From assembly GCA_029786595.1 (NCBI GenBank), contig JAFLXO010000009.1, positions 1 to 35,453 of the forward strand: a stretch of 35,453 bases of DNA. Direction: 5' to 3'. Positions within the stretch are counted from its first letter, which is position 1. Each line of letters begins with the position of its first letter. A program made the position numbers and the translations under genes. The notes under the pieces were generated by a model. That model ran no database searches. It was given only the letters and a program-made list of their open reading frames with translations, and was not told where the DNA came from. This document shows positions 32,233-35,453 of the stretch, piece by piece. This DNA comes from Nitrososphaerota archaeon. GTDB taxonomy: Archaea > Thermoproteota > Nitrososphaeria > Conexivisphaerales > UBA164.

Positions 32233-32451
32233 TTGTTGCCAGGCGCTCCTTCCCGTAGGTTGAGTTTCATCGAACTTCAACTATTGGCTGGCTGATAACA
32301 GCCCGAAGTACTCAGACCTGCTGGACACTTCCATGTTCCTTGAGGCATTCGGGTCCGCCTTCAATAAAACCATCCTAAACTAACAAGTTTCGAACTACTG
32401 TGAAGGTCGGCGTTTTACCGCTTCCCCCAAACCCCTAACTTACTCTATAAA
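32233..32451. repeat. Inverted repeat flanking tldDE, right copy
   Basis: Reverse complement of 29112-29330 with two mismatches. Its outer end reaches into queC: the last four sense codons and the stop of queC (32435-32449) lie inside the repeat. The inner end starts 23 bases after the tldE stop. The plus strand carries the same 39-codon frame (32264-32383) as the left copy. Confidence 0.9.
32264..32383 (+). pseudogene. Short coding fragment inside the right inverted repeat
   Basis: The plus-strand counterpart of the left-copy fragment: 39 codons after an in-frame TGA, ending with TAA at 32381-32383. Sequence is the same as in the left copy. No function assigned. Confidence 0.25.
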
Positions 32452-33148
32452 TCGTTCTATCTTTTATCCCTGCCTTCTTGAAGGCCAGCTTTCTGTTTAA
32501 ACAGCTTTCGCAGGTTCCACACTGTTGATTTCCTCCTTTATAGCAACTCCACGTTTCAAAAATAATGTCGCCCATAAGATCATACCCTTTTCTAAGCAAC
32601 TCGTCCTTGGTCATCAATTCACGTGCAGGGGACCAGATTTCAAACTTCTTCTTATAAATTGGGAAATGGCCCAAATTCAATGCATCTTCCAATGACATGG
32701 AAAAAGCAGGGCTACAATCCGGATAAAGGGGCTCCCTAGTATCTTTATTAATGGTTATATCATCGAAATGGGAACCGTATGCTATTATCGTCGCCCCAAC
32801 CTTTAGAGCATAAACCGATGCTAATAGAAGGAATAGACCGTTTCTGAGAGGGACTACTACCGAAGGCTCATACCTTCCTCTTACTTCGGTTTTTTTATCG
32901 GTTAACTGTGTCCCCGTCCATAATTCTGTCATGAACGCCAAGGGCATTACTACGGTTTCCTTGAATCCTAACTTGATAGACAGATCTTTAGCCGCCGTTA
33001 TCTCCTTCTGCCCCTTTTGGCCATAATCGAATATGATCGGATATATCGTATATCCTCGCCTTTTCCATATCATTGCATAGCTTACGCTGTCAGGCCCCCC
33101 GGATAGCACGGCTATGGCCTTCCGTTCATCGTTACTTGCATTAAACAT
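32435..33148 (-). CDS. queC: 7-cyano-7-deazaguanine synthase (QueC)
   Basis: 237 residues. The PP-loop is LSGGPDSVSYA (QueC usually has LSGGLDS), followed by IIFDYGQKGQKEITAA. The zinc site near the C-terminus is CYKGGNQQCGTCESC (four cysteines), then NRKLAFKKAGIKD. QueC makes preQ0, the precursor of archaeosine in tRNA. The first residues overlap the QueT-like gene by eight bases. The last codons (YRVS and stop) come from the right inverted repeat, so the native C-terminus may have been replaced; QueC normally ends soon after this point, so little is lost. Confidence 0.93.
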   Translation of the reverse strand: MFNASNDERKAIAVLSGGPDSVSYAMIWKRRGYTIYPIIFDYGQKGQKEITAAKDLSIKLGFKETVVMPLAFMTELWTGTQLTDKKTEVRGRYEPSVVVPLRNGLFLLLASVYALKVGATIIAYGSHFDDITINKDTREPLYPDCSPAFSMSLEDALNLGHFPIYKKKFEIWSPARELMTKDELLRKGYDLMGDIIFETWSCYKGGNQQCGTCESCLNRKLAFKKAGIKDRTIYRVS

Positions 33149-33617
33149 GCTTAGTGGCCCTTAGATATGCCTTATAAACTATGTACCCTAAAATGGTTGT
33201 CGCTATGAATGTTCCAATAAATGTATATATGAAAGCATAGAAAAACGAAGTCCTGTAGACTAGGGCAATCATATATGAAACCCAGACTGAGATTATTAAG
33301 GAGTAAAGGGTTAATCCTAGTAATACACTCACCTTCCTAAGCAAATATATTAGAAACAGGCCTACCAATGATGGTAGAGCGCTTACCGCGTCTATCAGCC
33401 GTAAGGGGCTCATAAACCCAGTTATCAGTACGCCGAGGGCTATCCCAGCTATCGCCGGATACCCAAATATTGGGACGAGACCCATCAATATGTTGGCGAG
33501 CCTTAACTGGACCTCTAGGTAGCTTATAGAATAGAACGCTATGACCAGAGCTGTGTACAGAGCAGCAAAAATAGCCGTCCTAGCTATGAACCTAGTCCTC
33601 CTTTCCCTTGCATTCAT
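33141..33617 (-). CDS. QueT-like queuosine-precursor transporter (ECF S component)
   Basis: 158 residues, five or six membrane helices. The family features are the early ARTAIFAALYTALVIAF helix, the EVQLRLANILMGLVPIFGYPAIAGIALGVLI segment (compare the QueT 'vq.Ris.al..lP..fG..avpGl.lG' pattern) and a later membrane region. S components of ECF transporters bring in vitamins or precursors, here probably preQ0/preQ1-like bases. It is translationally coupled to queC, so the pair could take up and make deazaguanine precursors. No ECF ATPase (A or T component) is in the window. The call is family-level. Confidence 0.72.
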   Translation of the reverse strand: MNARERRTRFIARTAIFAALYTALVIAFYSISYLEVQLRLANILMGLVPIFGYPAIAGIALGVLITGFMSPLRLIDAVSALPSLVGLFLIYLLRKVSVLLGLTLYSLIISVWVSYMIALVYRTSFFYAFIYTFIGTFIATTILGYIVYKAYLRATKHV

Positions 33618-33674
33618 CCGCCCTAGCTAAACCTCCTTCTTTTATTGTTGTCTATTATCATATATTGCGGCCCT

Positions 33675-34589
33675 CTATAATAACTTGAACACTAGCCCTG
33701 AAATAGCGAACCCCAAGAAACCAGCTAAAACCCAGCTGGCAGTAACCATGACCAAGTAGCTGGTCTTGAACCTAGACGGACGTGATGCAAGGCCCACTCC
33801 TATCATGCCACCAAGCGTAGTGGTAGTTAGAGATGCTGGATAACCCATTAACGTCAACAGAAGTAACACTGTAGCACCACCCAAAAGAGCTGAGATAATG
33901 CCTAAAGGCCCCAGCACAATGAAATCTTCACCGATGGATTTTGTAAAACCACTGCTCATGAACACTGCACCAGCGGTAGCCGCCACCGAAATTATAATCA
34001 GCAGCCAGATAGGTATCCCAAAGGCCCCCTTAATAAAGCCGATATTGTTGGCCCCCAATACAAATGAGGCATAAAAAACTATTATTAACAATAAGAATCT
34101 ATTAAAATAACTGAGCGTTCCGAGCCTCCATTTAGATGTAATCCTTTTTAGAAATTGAAATAAAATGGCACTCACTATAATGGCGATCACTGGGGAAACC
34201 GCCCACCAGAACACCAGATTGTAAATAGGGCTTGCATTGAACCCTGGCCTGAGAAATATCAGCGCCCCGACCCATGCCCCTATGAGTGCTTGGGTTATAC
34301 TCAACGGCAACTTGATATATGAAAATGCAAAAAATAGCACCAGCTGGATAATGATGATAATTATTGCTACATAGCCAGATAAGTATCCTCCTAACGATAG
34401 AGCGAAATTTGATGTTCTTGTCCCTTCGAGGAGGGCGCCTAACAAGAGACCACCGCCAACAATTAACGCAGATGTTTGGTACTTGAATGAACCGTTACCA
34501 ACGAGCCCCCCCTCGAAAAGGGCACCGTTATTAAGCCCAAAGATCATCATAAGCACTATCAGCAGTACAACTAGCACAAAATCAATCAT
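33675..34589 (-). CDS. PiT-family phosphate permease
   Basis: 304 residues, about ten membrane helices. The N-terminal LMMIFGLNNGALFEGGL and the FNASPIYNLVFWWAVSPVIAIIVS region match the two PD001131-like halves of PiT transporters; FVLGANNIGFIKGAFG is the second GANN-type motif. PiT carriers bring in phosphate with a proton or sodium ion. The N-terminal GANDVAN-type motif is degenerate (GLNNGAL), so substrate is less certain. It is coupled by an ATGA overlap to the PhoU-like gene, a classic pair in archaea and bacteria. Confidence 0.85.
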   Translation of the reverse strand: MIDFVLVVLLIVLMMIFGLNNGALFEGGLVGNGSFKYQTSALIVGGGLLLGALLEGTRTSNFALSLGGYLSGYVAIIIIIIQLVLFFAFSYIKLPLSITQALIGAWVGALIFLRPGFNASPIYNLVFWWAVSPVIAIIVSAILFQFLKRITSKWRLGTLSYFNRFLLLIIVFYASFVLGANNIGFIKGAFGIPIWLLIIISVAATAGAVFMSSGFTKSIGEDFIVLGPLGIISALLGGATVLLLLTLMGYPASLTTTTLGGMIGVGLASRPSRFKTSYLVMVTASWVLAGFLGFAISGLVFKLL

Positions 34590-35251
34590 TTGTATCCCTT
34601 AGCTATCAGCTGAAGGACTATGTCTGAACTATCTTCAGCACTATCCGCTATATTATCAGCTATGTTAACTATATCCCTTAGAGTTATTATGTCCAAGATT
34701 TTCAGTTTGTCCGAAGAATTAAAAAGGGACCTGAGGATGGCGTCCTTCTTGCTGTCTGCATCTTCTTCATATTTTTCAACCTCCTTAATGCTCCTTATTA
34801 TTTCCATAGGAGATGATTTGTGCAGCAGGTTGAGAACTGTTATTAAGGCACTTATGGATTTCTGGATGCTGTAGAAGAACTCAATGGCATTACATTGTTT
34901 AAGGAAGAAGTCTATTGAATTGTGATCAATGTTATACCCCACGAACATTTTACCAACATCTTTCGAATAATCTGCGATATAATCGATCTTTTCAAGCAAT
35001 TGAAGAAAATCCTCCCTTATATATGAAAAGAAACTACCGCTTGCTATGTATTCTGCTAGTCTTTCGTGTACGTTATCAGCCTCTGTTTCGAGCAAATCCA
35101 CCCTATGGTAGACATCGCGTATGTCACCACCAGATTTAAGAACCTCCAATAATTTCAGAAGTTCAGAATTACACTTTTGCGTTAACTCCGCGTAGGCCAC
35201 TATCTGGGCCAGAAGCGCGTCCTCCTGTCTATGGAAAAATGATAGTTTCAA
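34586..35251 (-). CDS. PhoU-like phosphate-transport regulator (DUF47)
   Basis: 221 residues, all helical. Repeated 'D..Y..V...E..AD..h..L' elements (DIRDVYHRVDLLETEADNVHERLAEYI and EVEKYEEDADSKKDAILRSLF, then DIITLRDIVNIADNIADSAED) are the metal-binding helix repeats of PhoU/DUF47. The protein is thought to control the neighbouring PiT permease. The starting ATG at 35251 follows a purine-poor region, and the gene ends overlapping the start of the permease, so the two are translated together. Confidence 0.88.
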   Translation of the reverse strand: MKLSFFHRQEDALLAQIVAYAELTQKCNSELLKLLEVLKSGGDIRDVYHRVDLLETEADNVHERLAEYIASGSFFSYIREDFLQLLEKIDYIADYSKDVGKMFVGYNIDHNSIDFFLKQCNAIEFFYSIQKSISALITVLNLLHKSSPMEIIRSIKEVEKYEEDADSKKDAILRSLFNSSDKLKILDIITLRDIVNIADNIADSAEDSSDIVLQLIAKGYK

Positions 35252-35340
35252 CTTCTAGCGATGCTAGGATGATCGATATAAGCGTTGTTATCTCACTAAT
35301 CAAGAATTTATACAGCACTAAATTTTTGGCTGGCAAAAAG

Positions 35341-35350
35341 CTTTTAAAAT
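35341..35350 (+). promoter_or_regulatory. TATA-like box of the tRNA-Lys gene
   Basis: cttttaaaat lies about 35 bases before the mature tRNA 5' end, the usual archaeal spacing for a short 5' leader. Confidence 0.5.
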
Positions 35351-35379
35351 GAACAATTATATCTATGAAATGAGTTACT

Positions 35380-35453
35380 GGGCCCGTGGCTCAGCCAGGT
35401 AGAGCGGCTGGCTCTTAACCAGTAGGTCGGGGGTTCGATTCCCCCCGGGCCCG
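35380..35453 (+). tRNA. tRNA-Lys (anticodon CUU)
   Basis: 74 bases with a complete cloverleaf: seven-base acceptor stem gggcccg/cgggccc, D-arm ggctc...gagc, anticodon arm gctgg/ccagt around the loop ctcttaa (anticodon CTT), variable loop, T-arm ggggg ttcgatt ccccc, and discriminator G. The acceptor stem is G/C-rich, as in thermophiles. No CCA is encoded inside the window, which ends at the discriminator. No intron is present. Confidence 0.95.

Noticed and set aside
1-35453. CRISPR array
   Set aside because: No regularly spaced short repeats were seen at any scale.

Overview
The window is archaeal chromosome. The evidence is a TFB-type transcription initiation factor, Gar1, the KEOPS subunit Pcc1, prefoldin alpha, aIF6, ribosomal proteins S3Ae, S19e, L31e and L39e, PDCD5, an archaeal NMN adenylyltransferase, geranylgeranyl reductase and diphthamide synthase. 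Many genes have a TATA-like A/T box about 25 bases before the start codon, so leaderless transcripts look common, and at least eight genes appear to start with TTG. Agl3/SQD1, a haem farnesyltransferase and an oxidase-like membrane protein would suit an aerobic or thermoacidophilic lineage (Thermoplasmata-like or similar). I cannot fix the lineage from sequence alone.

Layout. 1-2900: the N-terminal end of an amidohydrolase, UDP-sulfoquinovose synthase, a MoaD/ThiS-like protein and a sugar nucleotidyltransferase. 2949-6776: a tight plus-strand operon gar1-tfb-ksgA-hemK-pcc1-serS covering transcription and rRNA/tRNA/protein modification. 6777-8893: a repeat-rich stretch in which two identical 281-bp direct repeats bracket a DRG-like TGS protein that has lost its GTP-binding motifs; a decayed insertion-like segment lies beside the left copy. 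8894-10545: L11, an ankyrin-repeat protein and a gene-free interval. 10546-15171: carbamate kinase, NadM, adenine phosphoribosyltransferase, CtaB and a polytopic oxidase-like protein. 15355-18654: HAM1/RdgB, S3Ae, an unknown protein and ornithine carbamoyltransferase. 18646-22445: a minus-strand operon (unknown protein, S19e, PDCD5, L39e, L31e, aIF6, prefoldin alpha, FtsY). 22484-25428: a coupled FdrA/DUF1116 pair. 25565-29071: Dph6-like ATPase, thioredoxin, hexulose-phosphate synthase-like protein and geranylgeranyl reductase. 29112-32451: tldD-tldE enclosed by a 219-bp inverted repeat with 217 matching positions. 32435-35453: QueC with a QueT-like transporter, a PiT-type phosphate permease with its PhoU-like partner, and tRNA-Lys(CUU).

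Two themes stand out. The first is carbamoyl-phosphate chemistry. FdrA and the DUF1116 protein (homologues of AllF and AllG of the bacterial oxamate carbamoyltransferase) occur within 15 kb of carbamate kinase and ornithine carbamoyltransferase, which suggests ATP recovery from carbamoyl compounds in an archaeon. The third bacterial subunit (AllH/DUF2877) is not in the window. The second is recent rearrangement. Two unrelated repeat families, one direct and one inverted, each bracket an otherwise ordinary gene or operon, and one repeat copy supplies the last codons of queC. The direct-repeat unit can fold into stem-loops and may be a non-autonomous element or a structured RNA. No CRISPR array, rRNA or intact transposase gene was seen.
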